A stretch of 64,000 nt of DNA from Aeromicrobium sp. Root344 (GTDB lineage: Bacteria > Actinomycetota > Actinomycetes > Propionibacteriales > Nocardioidaceae), in contig NZ_LMDH01000001.1 of NCBI RefSeq assembly GCF_001425755.1, forward strand, positions 3,285,571 through 3,349,570, written 5' to 3'. Made by a program: the position numbers and the translations under genes. The first letter of the stretch is position 1. Every line of letters begins with the position of its first letter. Positions 31,611-39,509 of the stretch are shown here, in pieces. The notes beneath the pieces are model-generated. The model was not told the DNA's origin, searched no databases, and was given only the letters and a program-made list of their open reading frames with translations.

Positions 31611-32681
31611 GTGAGCTCACCGGGGTACCGTCTCGTCGCGGCGGCACGCGAGCTCACCCTCTCGGACCGCTTCTTCCGTCGGTTCAGGCGAGTCGGCCTG
31701 CGTGGGGTGCTCGCCGACCTCAACTGCACCGGCGCGCACGCGGACGTACCCGGCGAGGCAGCGATCGCCGGGATGACTTGGCAGGACGACGACCGCGACA
31801 CCGAGCGGTGGTACCCCCAAGGCATCACGACCTCCGCCGACGCGTACGGCGCCGACCCCAGTGGTGGCATGTTCGAGGGCCACGACGTCGTCATCGCCAG
31901 CTGGTACGCCCACGGGTGGCGCGGCTGGCTGCAGCTCGGCTCGCGGATCTCGGTCATCGACTGGAGCGACAACGACCCGCCCCGCTATCGGCACGTACTG
32001 CTGACCGCGCCGAAACGGTTCGGCTTCTTCCACCGGCTGCGTCCCGTGCGGGTGCACGCCGGCGGCATCGTCTGGTACGGCGACCACCTGTTCGTCGCCG
32101 GCAGCTCCTCGGGCGTGCGAGTCTTCCGGCTCGACGACATCGTGCGGGTGCGCAACCGGCTGCGTACCAAGGGCTACCGCTACGTGCTCCCGCAGTACTC
32201 GTTCTACGCCGCCGAGCACGACGACGACGGCGACCGCATGACGTACTCGTTCATGTCGCTCGACCGGGCCGGCGACGAGGACCATCTCGTGGCGGGGGAG
32301 TACGGCCGCAAGGGCGGCAGCCACCGGCTGATCCGCTATGCGATCGACCGGGACACCCAGCTGTTGCGGAGCGACGACCGGGGCTGGGCCGTCGCTACTG
32401 AACTGCACGACCGGCAGATCGCCCGGATGCAGGGCGCCGTCGTGTTCGAGGGCACGTGGGCCATCACGTCGAGCAACGGCGAGGGCAACGCCGGCGACCT
32501 GTGGGTCGGCACGCCAGGCAGCTACACGCGGCATGCCGGTGTCCTGCCGACCGGGCCGGAGGACATCACCTACCTGCCGCAGCGCCGCTGGCTGTGGTCG
32601 TTGACCGAGTGGCCGGGTCGTCGCTGGGTCTACGCGATCGACGCCGACCGCTGGCGGCCTGCGTCACACGACCCGTCCTGA
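31611..32681 (+). CDS. protein of unknown function, beta-propeller-like composition
   Basis: A 356-residue protein I do not recognise. It has no signal peptide or membrane segment. Regularly spaced short strands rich in Gly, Asp and Trp (MFEGHDVVIASWYAHGWRGW, GGIVWYGDHLFVAGSSSGVR, QGAVVFEGTWAITSSNGEGN) look like a repeat beta structure, perhaps a propeller, but I cannot name a family. The GTG 31611 start is set by its leaderless -10. It ends directly against the convergent glycosyltransferase. Confidence 0.65.
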   Translation: MSSPGYRLVAAARELTLSDRFFRRFRRVGLRGVLADLNCTGAHADVPGEAAIAGMTWQDDDRDTERWYPQGITTSADAYGADPSGGMFEGHDVVIASWYAHGWRGWLQLGSRISVIDWSDNDPPRYRHVLLTAPKRFGFFHRLRPVRVHAGGIVWYGDHLFVAGSSSGVRVFRLDDIVRVRNRLRTKGYRYVLPQYSFYAAEHDDDGDRMTYSFMSLDRAGDEDHLVAGEYGRKGGSHRLIRYAIDRDTQLLRSDDRGWAVATELHDRQIARMQGAVVFEGTWAITSSNGEGNAGDLWVGTPGSYTRHAGVLPTGPEDITYLPQRRWLWSLTEWPGRRWVYAIDADRWRPASHDPS

Positions 32682-33707
32682 TCAGCGGGTTCGCGCGACC
32701 TGGCGGTAGAGCCGGGCGTGGGCCCGCGCGATGTTGGGCCAGGTCCGATCCGGCGAGCCCTCCGGCGCGCCCTCTGCCGCGACCACTGATCGCCAGGCCT
32801 CCCGGAGGCCGTCTGGCGTGAGGGGCCCTGAGTAGGTACCGATCCACGCCGGCCCGTACTCACGTTGGAGCTCACGCGCAGCCTGCCCGTCGCGAACGAT
32901 GACCGGACGGTTCAGGCTCAGGGCGAGGAAGACGATCCCCGAGTTGTACAGGTCCTGGTAGGTCACCAGCAGCGCGTCTGCCGCCACGACCGCATCGATG
33001 AGCTCCTGCTCGGCGACTCGGCCGACAACGAGATTCACGTTGTCGGCACCTCGAGCCAGGTCCGCGATCGAGGCCGTGTAGTCCGCGTCGAGAGACCCAC
33101 CCATGATCGACAGGGTGAAGTCCGGGCAACGCGTCACCACAGCGACGCCCTCCTCGAAGTTCTTGTAGCGCCGGATGAAACCCAGGGACAGCAGGCGAAC
33201 AGGTCCTTCCGAGTCTCGGACCGACAGGACACCGTCTGGGCGCAGGCGTCTGACCCATGGCCGATAGTCGCCATGGGGGATGACCACGTCCAGAAGTGAG
33301 TCTGCGGCCGACTCCGCGAGCGAGAACTCAGTCAGCCAGACCCGGGCGCGTACCCTGAGCCGGAGCACCCACAGGAGGCACCGCTCCAGCCAGGGACCGC
33401 CGTCGTGCGGTCGGCGATTGTGCTGGGTCCTCACCACGGGGATTCCTTGGATGTGCAGCCGGATCATCCACAGCAGCCGCCACCCGTAGTTGCCGATCCG
33501 ACGTCCCCTTTTCGCGGAGCGCAGCCGGTGCTCTGGCCAGTGGGAGTGCACCACGTCGTACGCACCGAAAACGGCGTACCGGCGCCCGAAACCGATGACG
33601 TCGACGCCTTTCGGCATGCGCCTGATGAGTTCGTGGATGTAGGGGTTCCCTCGCCAGCTCGCACGGGGCACGTCGACCAGGACTCGCACAGGTACGTCGC
33701 GCGCCAC
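32682..33707 (-). CDS. glycosyltransferase (GT-B, GumK/GT4-like), start uncertain
   Basis: About 341 residues from GTG 33707, or 335 from GTG 33689. The N-terminal VRVLVDVPRASWRGNPYIHE, then YDVVHSHWPEHRL and IPVVRTQHNRRPH, resemble GT-B enzymes that use nucleotide sugars to build exopolysaccharide or glycolipid. The C-terminal Rossmann half has LSLGFIRRYKNFEEGV and LLVTYQDLYNSGIVFLALS, the donor-binding Glu region being degenerate. No good ribosome site precedes either start. A C9 tract just upstream puts a membrane ORF one base out of frame with this gene; removing one C fuses them. Confidence 0.75.
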   Translation of the reverse strand: MARDVPVRVLVDVPRASWRGNPYIHELIRRMPKGVDVIGFGRRYAVFGAYDVVHSHWPEHRLRSAKRGRRIGNYGWRLLWMIRLHIQGIPVVRTQHNRRPHDGGPWLERCLLWVLRLRVRARVWLTEFSLAESAADSLLDVVIPHGDYRPWVRRLRPDGVLSVRDSEGPVRLLSLGFIRRYKNFEEGVAVVTRCPDFTLSIMGGSLDADYTASIADLARGADNVNLVVGRVAEQELIDAVVAADALLVTYQDLYNSGIVFLALSLNRPVIVRDGQAARELQREYGPAWIGTYSGPLTPDGLREAWRSVVAAEGAPEGSPDRTWPNIARAHARLYRQVARTR

Positions 33708-33709
33708 GC

Positions 33710-33718
33710 GGGGGGGGG
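33710..33718 (-). repeat. C9 homopolymer at the ORF junction
   Basis: Nine G on the plus strand, nine C on the coding strand, at the point where the upstream membrane ORF and the glycosyltransferase frame meet. With eight C the two would read as one protein. It could be a slippage site, a contingency locus or a sequencing error. Confidence 0.8.
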
Positions 33719-33975
33719 ATGCGCCTCCACGCGACCCCGGCCGCGCCACCGAAGCCCAGACCGGCGAGGTCCACTGCCAGTCGCCCGGGCGACCCCGACC
33801 AGGCCGGGCTGATCCGACGGATGCCTTCGACCACCGTCAGGACCAGCAGGCCGGAGACCATCATCGTTCTCCATCGGGTCCCCCGACGGAGAACGATGAT
33901 CGCGGCTCCCGCACCGGCGAACGCGGCGAACAGTCCCACGGGCCCAGTCACGCTCAAGGGTGACGGCGCGACCAT
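33711..33975 (-). CDS. short membrane ORF, possibly the N-terminus of the glycosyltransferase
   Basis: About 87 residues from ATG 33975 to the C9 tract. There are two hydrophobic segments, GPVGLFAAFAGAGAAIIVLR and MMVSGLLVLTVVEGI, then LAVDLAGLGFGGAAGVAW. The last part recalls the end of VanZ-like proteins, but weakly. Codon third positions are GC-rich, as in real genes here, and CAGCAT lies six bases before the ATG as a leaderless -10. Past the tract its formal frame runs on to 33328 as a shadow of the glycosyltransferase, so the true C-terminus is either lost or reached by a frameshift. Confidence 0.4.
33860..33900. repeat. 41-nt near-perfect hairpin inside the membrane ORF
   Basis: ATCATCGTTCTCC (33860-33872) and GGAGAACGATGAT (33888-33900) are exact inverted repeats. 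An inner TCGGG/CCCGA pair after one mismatch leaves a 3-nt loop. Confidence 0.7.
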
Positions 33976-33981
33976 GGACAC

Positions 33982-33987
33982 ATGCTG
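33982..33987 (-). promoter_or_regulatory. possible leaderless -10 for the membrane ORF
   Basis: CAGCAT on the minus strand, then 6 nt, then ATG 33975: a CANNNT variant. Confidence 0.35.
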
Positions 33988-34085
33988 GCAGAACCTGCTG
34001 CTCGATCGCCTGCGGACCTGTCTCCGCGCCAGGTCCCGCCGTTGCCTTACAGGCGAACCAGCAGGTCCTGACCGTCACTTCCCCC

Positions 34086-34091
34086 TAGGAT
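34086..34091 (+). promoter_or_regulatory. leaderless -10 for the gene at 34099
   Basis: TAGGAT, then 7 nt, then ATG 34099. The alternative ATG at 34090 lies within this hexamer and so would not be transcribed. Confidence 0.55.
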
Positions 34092-34098
34092 GCCGGGC

Positions 34099-34902
34099 AT
34101 GACGAGCCAACAGACGGTTGCCCTCATCGGTCTGCTGTTCAGCCTCGTGAGCGTCGTGCTCTCGGGCTGGTTCTCCGTGCGCACGGCCAAGATGGGCCAC
34201 AAGCTGCGCATCGAGGCCGAGCGGCGCAAGGACGAGGAGACCGCGATCAAGGCGGCGGAGAAGGTGTACGAGCCGCTGGCCCAGGCAGCCGCAGAGCTGC
34301 AGTCCCGGATCTACAACATCGTGGAGACCGGCTGGGTCCCGTTGGTCAAGCGCTACGAGAGCCACGGTGACTACGCCGTCACGAGCACGGCGTTCCTGTT
34401 CGCCCACTACTTCGGCTGGATCGAGGCCCGCCGAGAGGCGGTGCTGTCGTCGAGCGGCAAGGGCCGGCGCGACGAGTCGGTGCAGCAGCTGATCGACGGC
34501 GTGACCGCGACGCTGCGCCGCAGCGAGTCCGGCGACGGGTTCCTGTTCTTCGCCGCGGAGCAGCGAGCGATCGGCGAGCTCATGGTGTCGTGGGAGTTCA
34601 TCCCCGACACCACGACCCGGCTGCCTCACGTCGACGGCTATGCGGCGTTCGTCAAGCGCTATCGCAGCGACGACGACTTCAGGGCCTGGTTCGCGCCGGT
34701 CGATGCCGGTATGGGCAAGGTCTCCGAGGGCGACAACCGCCGGCTCATCGAGATCCAACGGGCGCTCGTCGACCTGATCCGCGAGCTCGACCCCAGCAAC
34801 CGCTACACGTTCGGCTATCAGCTCGAGGCGATCGACCTCAGCGAGATCGGGTCGGTCGCCCCGGCCGAGAAGGCTCCGCGATTCCCGGGGCGAGTGGGCT
34901 AG
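34099..34902 (+). CDS. membrane-anchored protein of unknown function
   Basis: A 267-residue protein. One N-terminal helix (TVALIGLLFSLVSVVLSGWF) is followed by a charged, probably coiled-coil stretch (KLRIEAERRKDEETAIKAAE) and a globular cytoplasmic domain of about 200 residues rich in aromatic and acidic residues. I do not recognise the domain. ATG 34099 is preferred because of the -10. Its last 65 bases overlap the 3' end of convergent ctaA. Confidence 0.75.
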   Translation: MTSQQTVALIGLLFSLVSVVLSGWFSVRTAKMGHKLRIEAERRKDEETAIKAAEKVYEPLAQAAAELQSRIYNIVETGWVPLVKRYESHGDYAVTSTAFLFAHYFGWIEARREAVLSSSGKGRRDESVQQLIDGVTATLRRSESGDGFLFFAAEQRAIGELMVSWEFIPDTTTRLPHVDGYAAFVKRYRSDDDFRAWFAPVDAGMGKVSEGDNRRLIEIQRALVDLIRELDPSNRYTFGYQLEAIDLSEIGSVAPAEKAPRFPGRVG

Positions 34903-35758
34903 ACACCACCGTCACCAGGAGTCGGGTGCCGCCAGCGACCAGCGCCGCGGCGCCGACGAGGTGGATCGCCACAAGGGCGATCGGCAGGTCGGTGAAGTAC
35001 TGCACGAACCCGATCGTCCCCTGCGCCAGCTCGACCAGGAGCAGGATGCCGGCGATGCGCGCCGCGGGCGTACGCCTGAGGATCACGCAGGCAGCCACCG
35101 TGAGTGCGACCAAGACGTAGACGCTGGCGGCGTGCACATGGCTCATGATGTGCGGATCCAGCCCGTTGCGTGGTGCATCGGCGTCGCCCGCGTGGGGTCC
35201 GGCACCGGTGACCATCGTGCCGAGGTAGACCGCGGCCCACAGGACGACGTACGTGGCGATGACGAGCTGCTTGGCGTACGCCGGCCACGCCACGCGATGG
35301 GCACCCCGGACGCGTACGACGAGCAGCATCGACGCCGCCACGAGCAGCATCGACAGGATCATGTGGAGCGACACGACCCACGGGTTGAGGTCGGTCAGCA
35401 CCGTGATGCCGCCGATGACGCCTTGGAACGGCACGCCGAAGGCGATGAGCGCCGCGAGACGGCGCAGCTCGCGGCTCGTGCCCGTCCAGCGCCACACCGC
35501 GACGAACGTGGCGATGACGACGGCGATCAGCACGTACGTCAGCATGCGGTTGCCGAACTCGATGACGCCGTGCACGCCGAGCGCACGGTGAGGCACGAAC
35601 GAGCTGTCGGTGCACCGCGGCCACGTGGGGCAGCCGAGACCGGAATCGGTCAGGCGTACGAGCCCGCCCGTCAGGACGATCACGATGTTGGCGACGACCG
35701 CCGCCCAGGCCCAGCGCTCGACGTCCGCGCGCTGTGGCGCACGAAGGCTTTCTGTCAC
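34838..35758 (-). CDS. ctaA: heme A synthase (CtaA/COX15)
   Basis: A 306-residue, about eight-helix membrane monooxygenase that converts heme O to heme A. TGGLVRLTDSGLGCPTWPRC is the family N-terminal block, with the paired cysteine region. Heme-ligand histidines are in VHGVIEFGNRMLTY, VVSLHMILSMLLV, IMSHVHAASVYV and ALVAIHLVGAA. GTG 35758 overlaps the permease stop (GTGA), so it is read with the ABC exporter genes upstream. It works with CtaB (30.2 kb) for cytochrome aa3 maturation. Confidence 0.96.
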   Translation of the reverse strand: MTESLRAPQRADVERWAWAAVVANIVIVLTGGLVRLTDSGLGCPTWPRCTDSSFVPHRALGVHGVIEFGNRMLTYVLIAVVIATFVAVWRWTGTSRELRRLAALIAFGVPFQGVIGGITVLTDLNPWVVSLHMILSMLLVAASMLLVVRVRGAHRVAWPAYAKQLVIATYVVLWAAVYLGTMVTGAGPHAGDADAPRNGLDPHIMSHVHAASVYVLVALTVAACVILRRTPAARIAGILLLVELAQGTIGFVQYFTDLPIALVAIHLVGAAALVAGGTRLLVTVVSSPLAPGIAEPSRPGRPTRSR

Positions 35759-36531
35759 TCCCACTTGAACGTCCTTGAGACTCCGAGGCCGCAGCAGACG
35801 GCCCACACGATCAGCACCACGACGGAGAACGCGCCGGGCCCGTTGCCGGCGAACGTGTCGCGCAGTCCCTGGCCCAGAGCGCCTGACGGCAGCAGCTCGA
35901 GCACGTGACGTGCGGCCTCGGGATAACGGCTGAGGGGGACGAGCAGGCCGCCACCGACGAGCAGCAGGACGTAGACGAGGTTGGCGACGGCCAGCGTGGC
36001 CTCCGCTCGCAGGGTGCCCGCGATCAGAAGGCCGAGCGAGCCGAAGGCCGCCGTGCCCAGCACGGCCAGCACGACCATCTGGGCGAACGCGGTCACGCCG
36101 CCGTGCGGGTCCCACCCGAGCAGCAGGCCGACGACCGACAGCAAGGTCAGCTGGGCGATCTCGACCGCGGCGATCGCGCCGATCTTGCCGAGCATCAGGC
36201 CCCAGCGGGGGAGCGGCGACGCGCCGAGGCGCTTGATGACGCCGTAGCGGCGCTCGAAGCCCGTCGCGATCGCGAGCGACGTGAACGACGTCGACAGGAC
36301 CGCGAGGGCGAGGATGCCCGGCGTGATGATGTCGATCGACCGGCCCTTGCCGAGGTCGACGACGTCGTTGGAGTGGGTGCCGAGGACGAGCAGCATCAGG
36401 GGGATGACGAGGGTCAGGAGCAGCTGTTCGCCGTTGCGCGACAGCAGCCGCAGCTCCATCGCGACCTGCGAGCGCAGCATCGCCTGGGTCGCCGCGGCGC
36501 CCGGGCTGGGGGACAGGTCCAGGTTCGTCAT
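35755..36531 (-). CDS. ABC-2 type transporter permease
   Basis: A 258-residue membrane subunit with six helices. Family blocks are LRSQVAMELRLLSRNGEQLL before helix 1, FERRYGVIKRLGASPLPRWG in the coupling region, and a C-terminal helix ending SRTFKWE. It pairs with the ATPase upstream (ATGA overlap). The ATPase-permease-ctaA order is often seen near cytochrome oxidase genes in actinobacteria, suggesting a role linked to heme or oxidase assembly; the transported molecule is unknown. Confidence 0.9.
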   Translation of the reverse strand: MTNLDLSPSPGAAATQAMLRSQVAMELRLLSRNGEQLLLTLVIPLMLLVLGTHSNDVVDLGKGRSIDIITPGILALAVLSTSFTSLAIATGFERRYGVIKRLGASPLPRWGLMLGKIGAIAAVEIAQLTLLSVVGLLLGWDPHGGVTAFAQMVVLAVLGTAAFGSLGLLIAGTLRAEATLAVANLVYVLLLVGGGLLVPLSRYPEAARHVLELLPSGALGQGLRDTFAGNGPGAFSVVVLIVWAVCCGLGVSRTFKWE

Positions 36532-37448
36532 CGCAGGGCCTTGCCGGTGAGCTCGAGGAACCGGTCCTCGAGGGTCTGGCGCTCGACCAGCACCGACTCG
36601 GTCAGCACGCCCTCGCCTGCGCACCAGGCTGACAGGGTCGCCAGCAGCGCCGGGTCGACGTCGCCCGCGATGACGTACGCGCCGGGGGACACCTCGTCGA
36701 CCTTGGTGTCGTGGGGGAGTGCGTGCATGAGCTTCTCGACGTCGAGGCCGGGGCGAGCCGTGAAACGTACGGTGTTCTTGGCGCCTGAGGAGGCGAGTGC
36801 CTGCGGCGTGCCGGAGGCGATGACCTGGCCGGCGTCAACGATGTGGATGAGGTCGGAGAGCGTCTCGGCCTCGTCCATGAAGTGCGTCGTCAGGACCGTC
36901 GTGACCCCGCAGTCGCGCAGCTCGGCGACCAGGTCCCAGGTGGCGCGCCGCGCCTGCGGGTCGAGCCCCGCGGTCGGCTCGTCGAGGAACAACAGCTCCG
37001 GGCGGCCGACGATCGCCATGGCGAGGCTGAGGCGCTGCTGCTGCCCGCCGGACAGCCGGCGGAACGGGGTCGACCCGTAGCCCTGCATGCCGAGCCGCTC
37101 GATCAGCGCGTCGACGTCGAGCGGGTTGGCGTGCAGCGACGCGATGTGGCGTAGCATCTCGTACGCCCGCGCGCCGGACCAGGCCCCACCGGACTGGAGC
37201 ATCACGCCCACGCGAGGCTTGAGCTGGCGGCCGTCGGCGACGGGGTCGAGGCCGAGTACGCGCACGGTGCCGCTCTGCGGGGAGCGGAAGCCCTCACACG
37301 TCTCGATCGTCGTGGTCTTGCCGGCGCCGTTGGGTCCGAGGATCGCGGTCACGGTGCCCGGCTCGACGGCGAGGCTGAGCCCGTCGACGGCGGTCACCGA
37401 GCCGTATCGCATGACGAGATCGACGACCTCGACGGCGGGCTGATTCAC
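36528..37448 (-). CDS. ABC transporter ATP-binding protein
   Basis: A 306-residue ATPase of the DrrA/Ccm-like exporter type. Walker A ILGPNGAGKTTTIETCEGF, Q-loop VMLQSGGAW, signature LSGGQQQRLSLAMAI, Walker B LLFLDEPTAGLD and the switch histidine in LTTHFMDEAETL are all intact. The C-terminal domain of about 80 residues is typical of exporters. It is first in a three-gene unit with the permease and ctaA. The GTG 37448 start follows a leaderless -10. Confidence 0.95.
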   Translation of the reverse strand: MNQPAVEVVDLVMRYGSVTAVDGLSLAVEPGTVTAILGPNGAGKTTTIETCEGFRSPQSGTVRVLGLDPVADGRQLKPRVGVMLQSGGAWSGARAYEMLRHIASLHANPLDVDALIERLGMQGYGSTPFRRLSGGQQQRLSLAMAIVGRPELLFLDEPTAGLDPQARRATWDLVAELRDCGVTTVLTTHFMDEAETLSDLIHIVDAGQVIASGTPQALASSGAKNTVRFTARPGLDVEKLMHALPHDTKVDEVSPGAYVIAGDVDPALLATLSAWCAGEGVLTESVLVERQTLEDRFLELTGKALR

Positions 37449-37454
37449 GTCCTC

Positions 37455-37460
37455 AGTGTA
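37455..37460 (-). promoter_or_regulatory. leaderless -10 for the ABC-ctaA unit
   Basis: TACACT on the minus strand, then 6 nt, then GTG 37448. It is divergent from the ligC -10, 25 bp away. Confidence 0.55.
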
Positions 37461-37485
37461 GGTGTCGGCTGTCAGGCCCCAGCCT

Positions 37486-37491
37486 TAGGCT
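37486..37491 (+). promoter_or_regulatory. leaderless -10 for ligC
   Basis: TAGGCT, then 7 nt, then ATG 37499. Confidence 0.55.
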
Positions 37492-37498
37492 GTCGTCC

Positions 37499-38596
37499 AT
37501 GGATCTCCCCGTCATGCCTCCGCTGCAACCCATGCTGGCCAAGTCGGTCAAGGGTGTTCCGGCAGCCGACTCGGTCGAGGGCGGCCTGTCGTACGAGCCC
37601 AAGTGGGACGGCTTCCGCTGCATCGTGTTCCGCGACGGCGACGAGGTCGAGCTGGCGAGCCGTTCGACCAAGCCGTTGACGCGCTACTTCCCCGACATCG
37701 TCGACGCGATCAAGGCCGAGACGCCGGATCGTTGCGTGCTCGACGGTGAGATCTTCATCGCGATCGACGGCCGGCTCGACTTCGACGCGCTGTCGCAGCG
37801 CATCCATCCCGCGGCCTCACGCGTCGCGACGCTGGCCGAGCGCACGCCGGCGTCGTTCGTGGCGTTCGACCTGCTGGCGCTCGACGGTGAGTCCTTCCTC
37901 GCCGAGCCGTTCTCCGTACGCCGATCACGTCTCGAGGAGGCGTTGGGGTCGGCGGCCGATCCGATCCACGTGACGCGCACGACGACCGACGCGGCGGAGG
38001 CCGAGGAGTGGTTCGGCATCTTCGAGGGTGCCGGCCTCGACGGCGTCGTCGCCAAGGCGCTCGCCAAGCCCTATGCGCCCAACGGCCGCACGATGCTCAA
38101 GGTCAAGCACGCGCGCACCGCCGACGTGGTCGTGGCCGGCTATCGCCTCCACAAGACCTCCAGGCCCGAGCGCCCGCTGCTGGGGTCGATGCTGCTCGGG
38201 CTCTACGCCGACGACGGCCAGCTGCAGCACGTCGGAGTCGCCGCGTCGTTCACCGAGACCCGCAGGGCGGAGCTGATCACCGAGCTCGAGCCGCTGATCG
38301 TCGACACGTCGGAGCACCCGTGGGGCAAGTGGCAGGACGCCGATGCCCAGGCCGGCTCGCGGCTGCCCGGAGGGCAGAGCCGTTGGTCGGGCACCAAGGA
38401 CCTGTCGTTCGTGACGCTGTCGCCGACGCGGGTCGCCGAGGTCGGCTACGAGCACATGGAAGGCATCGGCGACGGAGCGCGCTTCCGCCACACGGCGCAG
38501 TTCAAGCGCTGGCGTCCCGATCGCGAGCCGGGCTCCTGCACGTACGAGCAGCTCGAGGAGGTCGCCAAGTACGACCTCAGCAAAATCCTGACCTGA
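37499..38596 (+). CDS. ligC: ATP-dependent DNA ligase (LigC type)
   Basis: A 365-residue ligase made of a nucleotidyltransferase domain and an OB domain, the size of mycobacterial LigC. Motif I KWDGFR holds the adenylated lysine (about residue 35). Other motifs are DGEIFI (III region), FVAFDLLALDG, GLDGVVAKAL (IV) and the OB-side RWRPDREPGSC. It seals nicks in repair and is a backup for LigD in end joining. A LigD-type polymerase gene lies 1 kb downstream on the other strand. Confidence 0.92.
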   Translation: MDLPVMPPLQPMLAKSVKGVPAADSVEGGLSYEPKWDGFRCIVFRDGDEVELASRSTKPLTRYFPDIVDAIKAETPDRCVLDGEIFIAIDGRLDFDALSQRIHPAASRVATLAERTPASFVAFDLLALDGESFLAEPFSVRRSRLEEALGSAADPIHVTRTTTDAAEAEEWFGIFEGAGLDGVVAKALAKPYAPNGRTMLKVKHARTADVVVAGYRLHKTSRPERPLLGSMLLGLYADDGQLQHVGVAASFTETRRAELITELEPLIVDTSEHPWGKWQDADAQAGSRLPGGQSRWSGTKDLSFVTLSPTRVAEVGYEHMEGIGDGARFRHTAQFKRWRPDREPGSCTYEQLEEVAKYDLSKILT

Positions 38597-38604
38597 ACCC
38601 CCGC

Positions 38605-38662
38605 GATCTGGCGCCCCGACCACCACCGGATGCGGTCGTGCTGGTGGTCGGGCCGCCAGATC
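38605..38662. terminator. 21-bp stem between convergent ligC and the alarmone synthetase gene
   Basis: 38605-38625 pairs with 38642-38662 at 20 of 21 positions around a 16-nt loop (GATCTGGCG... and ...CCGCCAGATC). It is a strong bidirectional terminator candidate. Confidence 0.65.
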
Positions 38663-38670
38663 TCGGTGGG

Positions 38671-39450
38671 TCAGCCGCTGAGGCGTCGGAGCCGTTCGAT
38701 GAGCTGCTCGTCGGGCACCGCGTTGGTGTTCTCGGTCAGCTCGTCCTTGAGCGCCTTGGGCAGCTCGCCGGCGGTCTTGACCTCGGTGTGCAGCCGCTCC
38801 ATCGTGGCGTCGAGCTCGCCGGCGGTCTCGGCCGCCTCCTTGAGCCCGTCGAGGAGGGACTGGGGGACGTCCTCGCGGTACTTGTAGTGGATCTTGTGCT
38901 CGAGGCTCGCCCAGAAGTCCATCGCGATCGTCCGGAGCTGCACCTCGACGAGCACCGGGATCTCGCCGTCGCTCAGGAAGACCGGCACCTCCACGAGGGC
39001 GTGCAGGCTGCGATAGCCGTTGGGCTTCGGCGTCTTGATGTAGTCACGCACCTCGACGACGCTGACGTCCGACTGCCCCGTGAGCAGGTCGAAGATCGTG
39101 TAGACGTCCGACACGAAGCTGCACGTCACACGTACGCCGGCGATGTCGGTGATGCGCTCGGCGATCGACTCGAACGTCGGCTCGCACTGCTTGCGGCCCA
39201 TCTTCTCGACGATCGACTCCGGGTTCTTGAGCCGCGACGACACGTGCTCGATGGGGTTGGTGTCGTGCAGGTGGGCGAACTCGTCGCGCAGGATCGACAG
39301 CTTGGTGACGATCTCCTCCATGCCGAACTTGTAGCGCATCATGAAGCGGGTGAAGTCCTGGCGGAGCTGCTGCGCGTCCTGCGACGCGAAGTCGCCGTCG
39401 GCCCTGTCGATGAGTCGCCCCAGGTCCATCCGGGCAGGCGTCGGGTCCAC
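38671..39450 (-). CDS. small alarmone synthetase (RelA/SpoT-domain GTP pyrophosphokinase)
   Basis: About 259 residues with only the synthetase domain, so a RelQ/YwaC-like small alarmone synthetase that moves pyrophosphate from ATP to GDP/GTP. Motifs: ITDIAGVRVTCSFVSDVYTI, the G-loop-like DYIKTPKPNGYRSLH, and VEVQLRTIAMDFWASLEHKI with the catalytic glutamate region. There is no hydrolase or regulatory TGS/ACT domain. GTG 39450 follows the TACAGT -10 with no ribosome site. It lies between two DNA-repair genes. Confidence 0.92.
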   Translation of the reverse strand: MDPTPARMDLGRLIDRADGDFASQDAQQLRQDFTRFMMRYKFGMEEIVTKLSILRDEFAHLHDTNPIEHVSSRLKNPESIVEKMGRKQCEPTFESIAERITDIAGVRVTCSFVSDVYTIFDLLTGQSDVSVVEVRDYIKTPKPNGYRSLHALVEVPVFLSDGEIPVLVEVQLRTIAMDFWASLEHKIHYKYREDVPQSLLDGLKEAAETAGELDATMERLHTEVKTAGELPKALKDELTENTNAVPDEQLIERLRRLSG

Positions 39451-39456
39451 CAGCCC

Positions 39457-39462
39457 ACTGTA
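39457..39462 (-). promoter_or_regulatory. leaderless -10 for the alarmone synthetase gene
   Basis: TACAGT on the minus strand, then 6 nt, then GTG 39450. Confidence 0.5.
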
Positions 39463-39509
39463 GGCAGATGACGCCGGATGCGCCTGTGAGGACCCCGTGA
39501 GTCGCGTCG

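Noticed and set aside
31611-32681. Calling the unknown gene a secreted lipoprotein or NHL-repeat protein
   Set aside because: There is no signal peptide or lipobox, and the strand repeats are too irregular for me to assign a propeller family.
34090-34092. ATG 34090 as the start of the membrane-anchored unknown gene
   Set aside because: This ATG overlaps the TAGGAT -10; the ATG at 34099 lies at the leaderless distance and should be the first codon of the mRNA.
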